This document shows positions 15,860 to 22,958 of a stretch of DNA of 64,000 nucleotides, one piece after another. Numbering within the stretch: the stretch's first letter is position 1; the number at the start of each line of letters is the position of its first letter. The position numbers and the translations under genes are program-made. The notes beneath the pieces are model-generated. The model made no database searches. It saw only the letters and a list, made by a program, of their open reading frames with translations, and had not been told where the DNA came from. The stretch covers positions 1 to 64,000 of the forward strand of contig JACQZZ010000075.1 in assembly GCA_016213625.1 (NCBI GenBank), in the 5' to 3' direction. The stretch comes from Actinomycetota bacterium (GTDB lineage Bacteria; Actinomycetota; Acidimicrobiia; Acidimicrobiales; Ilumatobacteraceae).

Positions 15860-18390
15860 GCCAGGAACGCGGCACCGTCCTGCGGATCTGGACGCTGTCC
15901 GCCCTGATGGCAGGTGCCGCTGTCGCACTCATCGAGCGACTCCCCGATGAGGGACAGGCATTGCGACCCGCGGGGTGGTGGCTGGTCCCCATCCTCGCAG
16001 CGCTCTACGCACTGGCGGAGCGCACCGTCTTCCACTTCGAGTTCCGTCGTGAAGCGATCTCGTTCTCCATCAGCGAAGTGCCCACGGCGTTCGCCCTGGT
16101 GTACCTCGCACCATGGCCCTCCGTGGGCGCCCGCATCGTCGGCAGCCTGTTGATGATCACGCTGCGGTGGCGGCAGAGCATGCAGAAGCTGCTGTTCAAC
16201 GCCGCACTGTTCGCACTCGAGCTGGCCATCGCCTATTCACTGGTGCGGCTCATCACCGGGCGGTGGGGCGACGACGCCGCCACGATCGTGGTGGCGCTCA
16301 CCATCGCCACGGCCGTGTCCACCGCGCTCAGCTCGGTGTTCGTGGCGCTGGCCATCAGCTTCATGGAGGGCGGCTTCTTCGAGCGGCTCGTGGGCGAGAT
16401 GCGCATGGCCGTGCTGGTCGCCCCGCTCAACGCCATGGTCGCCGCGGCCATGGTGGCACCCACCCTCGTGTCGCCGTGGCTCACCATCATCGCCGCGGTC
16501 CCGCTCGTCGCCTTCTGGGCGCTGTTCCGCGGGTACGGCAACCTCGAGCAACGCTTCCGCGATCTCGACGCACTGCACGGGTTCGTGCGCAAGGTGGGGC
16601 CCACCCTCGACCTCGCCGAACTCGCCGGCACCGCCGCCACCGAGTCCGCCATCCGCCTGCGCGCCCGCCGGGCGTCGGTGGTGGTGTTCGACGAGACGAA
16701 CGGCAACCGCCGCCATGACGTGGGCGACCCCCTGCCCCAGCTGCCCACCGGCCTGGGCGACCATCGTTGGTCCACCGTGTTCGACCACCCCGAGGCTCGC
16801 CGACTGGAGCTCGAGGAGGCCACGCTCTGGGGCCTGGAGCGCCTGGCCCGAGTGGGCGAAGTGATCGTCGCCCCCATCGCCGACGGAACGACGGTGCTGG
16901 GCGTGTTGGTCATCGCCGAGCGCGATGGCGTGGAGGACCGCTTCCACCCGGCCGACGTGGCCCGCGTGGCCACCATGGTGGACCAGCTGGCGCCGAGCAT
17001 GCGCAAGGCGATGCTGCACCAGCGCATCGAGTTCGAGGCACGCCACGACGGACTCACCGCACTCCCCAATCGCTCCTCGTTCGAGCGCCTGGTCGATGCG
17101 GCCATCGCCGACATCGAGCACGGCTCTGCCGACGTCGACGACGACGGCGTGCTGGGCGTGGTCATCATGATGGACCTCGACCGGTTCAAGGAGGTGAACG
17201 ACACCCTTGGTCACCACGCCGGCGACAGCTTGCTCATCGACTTCGCCCATCGCATCCGGTCGTCGCTGCAGCCGGGAGACGTGCTGGCCCGTCTGGCCGG
17301 CGACGAGTTCGCCGTGCTGTGCCGCCGCACCGTCGATGGCATGCACCAGCTGTCGGCCGCCCTGGTGAACGAGGCTCGCCGCCCGTTCAACATCGACGGG
17401 CTCGAGGTCGTGGTCACCATGAGCGTGGGTGTCGCCCCGATGGTGGGCGCTGTGAAGGACGCGAGCACCATGCTGCGCCGGGCCGACATCGCGATGTACA
17501 CCGCAAAGAACCAGCACACCGGCTACGAGCTGTACCGCGACGAGATCGACCGCCGCACGCCGGCCCGTCTGAGCATGCTCGGCGACCTGCGCAACGCGCT
17601 GGAGCACCACGACCTGCAGGTGCACCTGCAGCCCAAGCTCGACCTGGCCTCCGGCGTGGTCATCGGTGTGGAGGCACTCGCCCGGTGGACCCACCCGCAG
17701 CGCGGGTACGTGTCGCCGGAGGACTTCGTGCACGTGGCCGAGGAGACCGGCCTCATCAAACAGCTCACCGACCTGGTGCTGGAGGCATCGGTCGAGCAGT
17801 TGCGCCGTCTGCGCGACCACGGTCATCACCTGGGCCTGGCCGTGAACCTGAGCACGCACGACCTGCTCGACGAGTTGCTGGCCGACCGTGTGCTGCGCCG
17901 TTTGGATCAGTACGACGTGGATCCGGCGCTGTTGACGCTGGAGATCACCGAGTCGTCGTTGCTCATCGACGCACCCCGTGCCCGCACCACCATCGACCGC
18001 CTGAACCGGGCCGGCATCCGCCTCTCGGTCGACGACTTCGGCACCGGCTACTCGTCGCTGAGCTACCTGCGCAAGCTGCCGGTGAGCGAGTTGAAGATCG
18101 ACCGCAGCTTCGTCAGCAACCTGCTCCTGGAGGACCAGGACGAGGTGATCGTGAAGTCGATCATCGACCTCGGCCACAACCTCGGCATGCAGGTGGTGGC
18201 CGAAGGCGTGGAGACCGACGAGATCATGAACCGCCTGCGCGGCTTCGGTTGCGACGTGGCCCAGGGCTTCGGCATCTGCCGCCCCATCCCGTTCGATCAG
18301 TTCCTCACCTGGCTGAGCGCCACCGGCCATCCGAGCCGCCGCAAGGACCCGCTCAGCGCCGAGGAATACAGCGACGACCCCATCAACTGA
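15856..18390 (+). CDS. Membrane GAF-GGDEF-EAL cyclic-di-GMP protein
   Basis: The product is 844 residues, starting at GTG 15856 inside the stop of the subtilase gene. About seven hydrophobic segments occupy residues 8-225 as a membrane sensor of MASE-like appearance. A GAF-like region (~250-385) follows, then GGDEF with the variant AGDEF at 481-485, and EAL with EALARW at 606-611, EITES, DDFGTGYSS, LKIDRSF and AEGVET. AGDEF can still be catalytic, and the EAL motifs are intact. Coupling to a secreted protease suggests the enzyme controls, or is controlled by, an extracellular proteolytic event. Confidence 0.92.
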   Translation: MSQERGTVLRIWTLSALMAGAAVALIERLPDEGQALRPAGWWLVPILAALYALAERTVFHFEFRREAISFSISEVPTAFALVYLAPWPSVGARIVGSLLMITLRWRQSMQKLLFNAALFALELAIAYSLVRLITGRWGDDAATIVVALTIATAVSTALSSVFVALAISFMEGGFFERLVGEMRMAVLVAPLNAMVAAAMVAPTLVSPWLTIIAAVPLVAFWALFRGYGNLEQRFRDLDALHGFVRKVGPTLDLAELAGTAATESAIRLRARRASVVVFDETNGNRRHDVGDPLPQLPTGLGDHRWSTVFDHPEARRLELEEATLWGLERLARVGEVIVAPIADGTTVLGVLVIAERDGVEDRFHPADVARVATMVDQLAPSMRKAMLHQRIEFEARHDGLTALPNRSSFERLVDAAIADIEHGSADVDDDGVLGVVIMMDLDRFKEVNDTLGHHAGDSLLIDFAHRIRSSLQPGDVLARLAGDEFAVLCRRTVDGMHQLSAALVNEARRPFNIDGLEVVVTMSVGVAPMVGAVKDASTMLRRADIAMYTAKNQHTGYELYRDEIDRRTPARLSMLGDLRNALEHHDLQVHLQPKLDLASGVVIGVEALARWTHPQRGYVSPEDFVHVAEETGLIKQLTDLVLEASVEQLRRLRDHGHHLGLAVNLSTHDLLDELLADRVLRRLDQYDVDPALLTLEITESSLLIDAPRARTTIDRLNRAGIRLSVDDFGTGYSSLSYLRKLPVSELKIDRSFVSNLLLEDQDEVIVKSIIDLGHNLGMQVVAEGVETDEIMNRLRGFGCDVAQGFGICRPIPFDQFLTWLSATGHPSRRKDPLSAEEYSDDPIN

Positions 18391-18426
18391 CCGGGCCCGA
18401 GTGCCAGGCGCCCATGCGAGTGGCGA

Positions 18427-18541
18427 TCAGTGCTTGGTCAGCAGGTCCTTGGCCGTGTCGTCCAGGAACCCCTTGTTGTCCATCGTGCCGTTCTGGTGGT
18501 GGAGCGGGGGGTTGACCTGGTGGTCGCCGACCGCGCCTGAC
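18427..18541 (-). pseudogene. 3' remnant of an unidentified gene in a second frame
   Basis: The frame ending with TGA at 18427-18429 encodes GDHQVNPPLHHQNG, then TMDNKGFLDDTAKDLLTKH (about 35 residues), directly after an in-frame TAG near 18541. The composition is ordinary for a soluble protein, unlike the tail of the overlapping gene. It is probably the 3' end of a gene that lost its 5' part when it was joined to the hypothetical gene at 18438-18983. No family is recognised, and the call rests on codon sense only. Confidence 0.35.
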
Positions 18542-18983
18542 TACCGAGCGCGACGACGAGGCCGTCGGGGTCGGCGACGGTGACGGTCACTCCCGGGTGC
18601 AGGATGCGGCCGGTCGGTTCGATCCCGGCGACCGGGTCGAAGAACCGGATGCACACACCCCGCTCGCTGTTGGTGGCGAAGGTGATGCCGCGGTCAGCGA
18701 ACGACAGCCGGGGCGGGCCGATCACCTTCCACACGTGGTAGGGACCCGACTCGACGACTTCGGCGATGTTGCGGAACGGGGTCGACATGGTCCAAGGCCC
18801 GAAGCGGATGGAGAGTTGACGATCGCGGATCTCGACGTACGCCCGCGACTCGGTCGCGGTGAACGCTCGAGCAGCGACGCCGACCGCGCCGTCGAACCGG
18901 AACCCGAATCGTTGGGTGTTCGCCGGCACGGGTTCGACCGTGGCCGTTCGGCGAGCTCGGGGCGTTGCGACGGATTTGGACAT
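18438..18983 (-). CDS. Conserved hypothetical protein with replaced C-terminus
   Basis: The product is 181 residues from ATG at 18983. Residues ~20-140 (QRFGFRFDGAVGV through TVTVADPDGLVVAL) look like a conserved actinobacterial family of unknown function that contains KVIGPPRLSFADRG and RGVCIRF. The last ~35 residues are an improbable Thr/Arg/Ser-rich run. In another frame the same DNA reads as a sensible short protein end, DDTAKDLLTKH, with its own stop at 18427. I infer that the authentic 3' end was replaced at a junction near 18540. No membrane segment is seen. Confidence 0.6.
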   Translation of the reverse strand: MSKSVATPRARRTATVEPVPANTQRFGFRFDGAVGVAARAFTATESRAYVEIRDRQLSIRFGPWTMSTPFRNIAEVVESGPYHVWKVIGPPRLSFADRGITFATNSERGVCIRFFDPVAGIEPTGRILHPGVTVTVADPDGLVVALGSQARSATTRSTPRSTTRTARWTTRGSWTTRPRTC

Positions 18984-19050
18984 GACTGCTCGATACCCGA
19001 TCGCCACAGGGTTCAAACGACACGACTGCACACGCCCGAGCCGAACCCCA

Positions 19051-19104
19051 ATGCGAAGCGCCGCTCGCCTCATGATGAAGAGAGCGGCTCTTGCTGTTGC
19101 AGCC
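19051..19104. repeat. 54-bp direct repeat, copy A (degenerate terminator)
   Basis: Identical at 52 of 54 positions to 20460-20513, the sequence just downstream of tRNA-Glu. One of the two differences falls in the hairpin arm (19057-19066 against 19082-19091), so this copy is a slightly damaged terminator stem. Together the copies bracket the Fic gene. Confidence 0.85.
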
Positions 19105-19135
19105 GCCCTTCGGCTGACGGCCAGTTGTTCGAGCG

Positions 19136-20332
19136 TCAGGGGCCGGGCCGCTGGCGGCGGCCGGTGCGGGCGGCGAACGCGTCGAGCGCCCCCAGCACGT
19201 CCGGGGCGCGCCACAGCCGGTCGCGCTTGTTGTTCGTGAACTCGACGAGCACGCCAGCGTCGACGAGCGGCTGGAGCGCCCGATACACGTTCGTCTGCGG
19301 GATATCGAGCTCACGGCTCAACGAAGGCGCGTTGACCACTGGGTGCCGCATCGCGATCTCGGTGACCTTCCATGCGGCTGCGTCGCGGCGGGCCTTCACA
19401 CGTTGCCCCCAGTCGGCACGGACACGGTGCAGGTCAGCGACGAGCTGCCGGCCGTTGGCGAGCGCAGCGAACGTGGCGTCGGCGAACCGTTCGACGATCG
19501 GGACCGGGTCGCCGTCGCGGTATGCGCCGAGCGCGGCGAAGTACGAGTCGATGTCGGTCAACAAGCCGGCTGACACGGGGACGGTGACGTGGCGGGTGAG
19601 GCGTGCGTGGCGCAGTTGTGCGTGGACGAGCGCCCGCCCGACACGGCCGTTGCCATCAGGAAACGGGTGGATCGTCTCGAACTGGGCGTGGGTGATCGCC
19701 GCGTGTGCGAGGGTCGGGATGTCGGTGCGGGCAATGAACCGGATCAGGTCGTCGATCGCGGCCGGCACTCGGTCCTGGTGCGGGGGGATGAACTGCGCGG
19801 CGTGCGGGCTGTAGTCACCGCCACCGATCCACACTTGCTGGTCACGCCACCGTCCGGCGATCGCAGGAGCGCTGTCGCGCAGGAGCGCGTCATGCATGTT
19901 GAGGATCGCCGGCCCGTCGAGTTGGTCGGCGAGCGCGATCGCAGCACTCATCGCCCGTTCGTTGGCGACGATCAACGCTGCGTTGCGGTTCCCATGGCCG
20001 AGTTCGGCTTCGGCGATCGCTCGGGCGGAGGCGGTCAGGTTCTCGATCTTCGACGACGCAGCGGATTCCGAACGGAGCAGGATCGCAGCGAAGGGGGCGA
20101 TCTCAGCCCCGGCCTCGGCGTCGAAGCGGGCGATCTCCGTGCTCGCGTCCTCTGCGGCGGCCAGCACTGCGGCCTGGAGGGTGACCTGCTCGTCGGCGAT
20201 CGCCGGCGGGATCGCAGCCTGATACGGCTGGCGGGCGAGCAGGCGAGCCTGGCGTGACGCCGGTACGTCGTCACGGCTGTGCCAGTCGCAGGCTTCGAAG
20301 TCGACGGCCGGCCAGGCCACGCGATCGTTCAT
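19136..20332 (-). CDS. Fic family protein (class II, with C-terminal winged helix)
   Basis: The product is 398 residues. The catalytic Fic motif HPFPDGNGRVGR lies at about residue 210, and a class II-type inhibitory motif SSKIEN precedes it at about residue 90. A C-terminal helix-turn-helix (ALQPLVDAGVLVEFTNNKRD, following LSRELDIPQTNVYR) is also present. Fic enzymes transfer AMP or related groups from nucleotides to protein side chains; the target is unknown. The start ATG at 20332 has a GAGGAGG site just upstream. A 9-8-9 inverted repeat lies 14 bases upstream and may be bound by the protein's own winged helix. The gene lies between two copies of a 54-bp repeat, suggesting a small inserted cassette. 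Confidence 0.9.
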   Translation of the reverse strand: MNDRVAWPAVDFEACDWHSRDDVPASRQARLLARQPYQAAIPPAIADEQVTLQAAVLAAAEDASTEIARFDAEAGAEIAPFAAILLRSESAASSKIENLTASARAIAEAELGHGNRNAALIVANERAMSAAIALADQLDGPAILNMHDALLRDSAPAIAGRWRDQQVWIGGGDYSPHAAQFIPPHQDRVPAAIDDLIRFIARTDIPTLAHAAITHAQFETIHPFPDGNGRVGRALVHAQLRHARLTRHVTVPVSAGLLTDIDSYFAALGAYRDGDPVPIVERFADATFAALANGRQLVADLHRVRADWGQRVKARRDAAAWKVTEIAMRHPVVNAPSLSRELDIPQTNVYRALQPLVDAGVLVEFTNNKRDRLWRAPDVLGALDAFAARTGRRQRPGP

Positions 20333-20345
20333 CACCCTCCTCTTG

Positions 20346-20371
20346 GTATCACTTATGGTCAGAAGTGATAC
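20346..20371. promoter_or_regulatory. Inverted repeat upstream of fic
   Basis: GTATCACTT (20346-20354) and AAGTGATAC (20363-20371) are perfect 9-base arms around an 8-base centre. The repeat lies immediately upstream of the Fic gene's ribosome-binding site. It is a likely operator, possibly for autoregulation. Confidence 0.65.
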
Positions 20372-20459
20372 TATCCTGTCGGTTGGGTATCGGTTGGCAC
20401 TCAGCCGCCCTTCCGAACCGTCGGGTGCGAGTCCGTTCACGTCGACGTCGGCCGGGAAC

Positions 20460-20513
20460 ATGCGAAGAGCCGCTCGCCTCATGATGAAGGGAGCGGCTCT
20501 TGCTGTTGCAGCC
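20460..20513. repeat. 54-bp direct repeat, copy B, at the 3' flank of tRNA-Glu
   Basis: This copy includes the last five bases of tRNA-Glu and the terminator hairpin after it. Copy A lies at 19051-19104 in the same orientation. The 1,355 bases between them hold the fic gene. Confidence 0.85.
20466..20500 (-). terminator. Terminator hairpin after the tRNA-Gln/tRNA-Glu pair
   Basis: AGAGCCGCTC (20466-20475) pairs perfectly with GAGCGGCTCT (20491-20500) around a 15-base loop. On the minus strand it begins 9 bases after the 3' end of tRNA-Glu. A U-run is weak, as is usual in high-GC actinobacteria. Confidence 0.7.
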
Positions 20514-20581
20514 CCAACGGGATTCGAACCCGTGCCGCCACCTTGAGAGGGTGGTGTCCTAGGCCACTAGACGATGGGGCC
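20509..20581 (-). tRNA. tRNA-Glu (anticodon CTC)
   Basis: The 73-base minus-strand sequence folds into a cloverleaf: acceptor stem GGCCCCA/TGGGGCT with one G-U pair, a D-arm with GTCTAGTGGCCTAGGAC, anticodon stem CCACC/GGTGG with loop CTCTCAA, and T-arm ACGGG-TTCGAAT-CCCGT. The anticodon CTC reads GAG codons. CCA is not encoded. It lies 32 bases downstream of tRNA-Gln in the same orientation. Confidence 0.93.
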
Positions 20582-20613
20582 AAGCTGCAGCGGCGGCCCT
20601 GGAGCCGCCTATG

Positions 20614-20688
20614 TGGTTGGGGAGCAAGGAATCGAACCCTGAATAACAGAACCAGAATCTGCTGTGTTGCCTGTTACACCACTCCCCA
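20614..20688 (-). tRNA. tRNA-Gln (anticodon CTG)
   Basis: The minus-strand cloverleaf has acceptor TGGGGAG/CTCCCCA, discriminator A and an encoded CCA (20614-20616). The anticodon loop TTCTGGT gives CTG, which reads CAG, and the T-arm contains GGTTCGATTCC. It is co-oriented with tRNA-Glu. A GGCGGC/GCCGCC hairpin (20592-20609) lies between them and may be a processing site. Confidence 0.93.
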
Positions 20689-20749
20689 TCGGGTCACCCC
20701 GAAGGCTCCGAAACTCTAGCAACGCCCCTGCGAATCGCCACCTTTGAAA

Positions 20750-21445
20750 TCAGCCGGTGATGCGCAGCAAGCGGTCGAAGCCGATGATGCGACCCACCGA
20801 GATACCGGCGGCCTCCTTCACCTCGTGCCACAGCCGGCCGGCGCCCTGCACGGGGCTGGTGCGAGTGGGCGACACGTAGGCGGTGAGGCCCAGCTCCTGG
20901 GCCACCAGGCGGATGCGCAGCGAGTGGAACGGGTCGCTGACCAGCAACACGGACTGCGCGCCCTGCGACCACAGCAGATCGCGTGCCAACCGCAGCGAGT
21001 CGTACGAGGTGGTCCCACCCACCTCCTGGATGGCATCGGCGGGCACCCCGCGGTCGACGAGATAGTTGGCCGACGCCTCGGCCTCCGTGAACCGATCGCC
21101 GGGTTGGTTGCCGCCGGAGGTGATCACGGTGGGCGCCAGCCCCTGTTCCCACAGATCGACGACGTGGTCCAGGCGCGCCGCCAGTTGCGGCGACGGCGTG
21201 CCGTCGTACTGTGCCGCACCCATCACCACGATGGCGTCCACCGGACGGGCCTGGTCGCTGTTCCCGGTGCGGTGCACCAGCCACAGGTTGGTGGCGTAGT
21301 ACACCGCGGTGAGCGCCACCACGGCGAGGACACCCAGCACGACCCGCTTCACCCATCGGCGGCGAGGCGCGGCGACGATCACGTCGTGCTCCTCGGTGTC
21401 GCCTCCCGCGGTCACCGGCAGCTCGTCGGTGGAGCCGTCGGTCAC
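20750..21445 (-). CDS. YdcF/DUF218 family membrane-anchored protein
   Basis: The product is 231 residues: a short cytoplasmic N-terminus, one membrane helix ([22 protein letters not shown], ~35-55) and an external DUF218 domain. The domain shows the family features [48 protein letters not shown] and [12 protein letters not shown]218 proteins (SanA/YdcF/ElyC) are linked to envelope metabolism, but their reaction is unknown. The GTG start overlaps the gltX stop by 4 bases, so it is translated with gltX. Confidence 0.88.
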   Translation of the reverse strand: MTDGSTDELPVTAGGDTEEHDVIVAAPRRRWVKRVVLGVLAVVALTAVYYATNLWLVHRTGNSDQARPVDAIVVMGAAQYDGTPSPQLAARLDHVVDLWEQGLAPTVITSGGNQPGDRFTEAEASANYLVDRGVPADAIQEVGGTTSYDSLRLARDLLWSQGAQSVLLVSDPFHSLRIRLVAQELGLTAYVSPTRTSPVQGAGRLWHEVKEAAGISVGRIIGFDRLLRITG

Positions 21446-22851
21446 CCGATGAGGCCCTCCAGCACCCGGAGGCGACGCAGTGTCTCGTCGCGGCCGAGGA
21501 ACTGCAGCGATTCGAACAGCGGCGGCCCGACCGTTCGGCCGGTGACGGCGACACGCACGGGTGTCTGGGCCTTGCCGGGCTTCAGTTCATGTGCCGCGGC
21601 CACACCTTCGAACGCCGTTTTGAGCGTCTCGGCCGACCACTCCCCCAACGCCTCGAACGCGGCGACGGTGTCGCGCAGCACGTCGATGGCCGACGGTGCC
21701 GCACTCGCCTTCGCCAGCGCGTCGTCGGTGAACAGCGGGGACTCCAGGAACAGGAAGTCGACCACACCGGGCGCCTCGGCCAGCGTGGTGGCACGAGGCT
21801 GGATGACCGGCGCCATCGCCAGGAAGGTCTGCTCGTCGAAGCGATCGGCGGGGAACGGTGCGTCGGGGGCGAACAGCCACGGGCGGCACGCCTCGAGGAA
21901 CTCCTCGGGGCTGAGCGCACGGATGTACTCACCGTTGAACGCGGCCAGCTTCTTCAGGTCGAAGAACGCCGACGAGTGGTTCACGTCCTCCAGCCGGAAG
22001 TCGGCCTGCATCTGCTGCCACGGCTGGATCTCGACGCCACCCTTGGGCGCCCACCCGAGGGTCATCAGGTAGTTCGACATCGCGTCGGCGAGGTAGCCCT
22101 CGTCGCGGTACATCTCCAGGGCCACCTTGTCGCGGCGCTTGGAGAGCTTCTTGCGGGCCTCGTTGACCAACACCGGCACGTGGGCCCACACGGGCGGCTC
22201 GTGGCCGAGCGCCTGCCAGATGAGCTGTTGCTTGGGCGTGTTCGGCAGGTGCTCCTCGGCACGGACCACATGGCTGATCTCCATCGCCATGTCGTCGACC
22301 ACGTTGGCCAACAGGAACATCGGTGAACCGTTGCCGCGCAACAGCACGAAGTCCTCGATGAGCGCGTTGTCGAACACCACGTCGCCGCGCACGAGGTCGT
22401 GCACCACCGTGCTGCCCGCGGGCACCTTGAACCGCAGCACGTGCCCCGGGCCGGGCCCGAGGCCACGGTCGCGCGACCAGCCCTGGTAGCCCTGAGTGCC
22501 CTCGGCCTTGTTGCGGGCCTCGATGTCGGCCGCAGTCATGTCGCAGTAGTAGGCGTGGCCGGCTTCGAACAGTCGCTGCGCCGCGGCGACGTGCTGCTCG
22601 GCGTAGTGGCTCTGGAAGTACGGACCCTCGAAGTGCGGGTCGTCGGAGTGGATGCCGATCCAGGCCAGCGCGTCGATGATGCCCTGGGTCCACTCGGGCC
22701 GGTTCCGGGCCTCGTCGGTGTCCTCGATACGGAGCACGAACGTGCCGCCCTGGCTGTTGGCCAGCGCCCAGTTCCACAGCGCGGTGCGTGCACCACCCAC
22801 GTGGAAGAACCCGGTGGGTGACGGGGCGAATCGATAACGAGGACCACTCAT
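21442..22851 (-). CDS. gltX: Glutamyl-tRNA synthetase
   Basis: The product is 469 residues, typical for bacterial GluRS. Class I motifs are clear: the HIGH-type sequence [18 protein letters not shown] at residue 8, IEDTD, and the KMSKS-type KKLSKRRD near residue 235. It charges tRNA-Glu. Many actinobacteria lack GlnRS and use a non-discriminating GluRS with GatCAB for tRNA-Gln, so this enzyme may serve both neighbouring tRNAs; the window does not prove it. It is coupled to the downstream YdcF gene, and a strong hairpin separates it from the upstream GDH gene. Confidence 0.96.
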   Translation of the reverse strand: MSGPRYRFAPSPTGFFHVGGARTALWNWALANSQGGTFVLRIEDTDEARNRPEWTQGIIDALAWIGIHSDDPHFEGPYFQSHYAEQHVAAAQRLFEAGHAYYCDMTAADIEARNKAEGTQGYQGWSRDRGLGPGPGHVLRFKVPAGSTVVHDLVRGDVVFDNALIEDFVLLRGNGSPMFLLANVVDDMAMEISHVVRAEEHLPNTPKQQLIWQALGHEPPVWAHVPVLVNEARKKLSKRRDKVALEMYRDEGYLADAMSNYLMTLGWAPKGGVEIQPWQQMQADFRLEDVNHSSAFFDLKKLAAFNGEYIRALSPEEFLEACRPWLFAPDAPFPADRFDEQTFLAMAPVIQPRATTLAEAPGVVDFLFLESPLFTDDALAKASAAPSAIDVLRDTVAAFEALGEWSAETLKTAFEGVAAAHELKPGKAQTPVRVAVTGRTVGPPLFESLQFLGRDETLRRLRVLEGLIG

Positions 22852-22900
22852 GAGCCACCGAGGCTAGCGGTCGGCCCTTCCCCGCACCCGGGCGCCCCAT

Positions 22901-22945
22901 CTGGTCAGCGCCAGAAGCCGACTGGGGGCTTCTGGCGCTGACCAG
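22901..22945 (-). terminator. Long terminator-like hairpin after the glutamate dehydrogenase gene
   Basis: CTGGTCAGCGCCAGAAGCC (22901-22919) is perfectly complementary to 22927-22945, giving a 19-bp stem with a 7-base loop. It lies 14 bases after the GDH stop on the minus strand and before gltX. No U-run follows. Confidence 0.75.
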
Positions 22946-22958
22946 AACGCGAGAAGTG

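Noticed and set aside
16237-18330. 697-residue open frame on the minus strand
   Set aside because: It is a shadow of the GAF-GGDEF-EAL gene; no recognisable domain, and the plus-strand gene shows full catalytic motifs.
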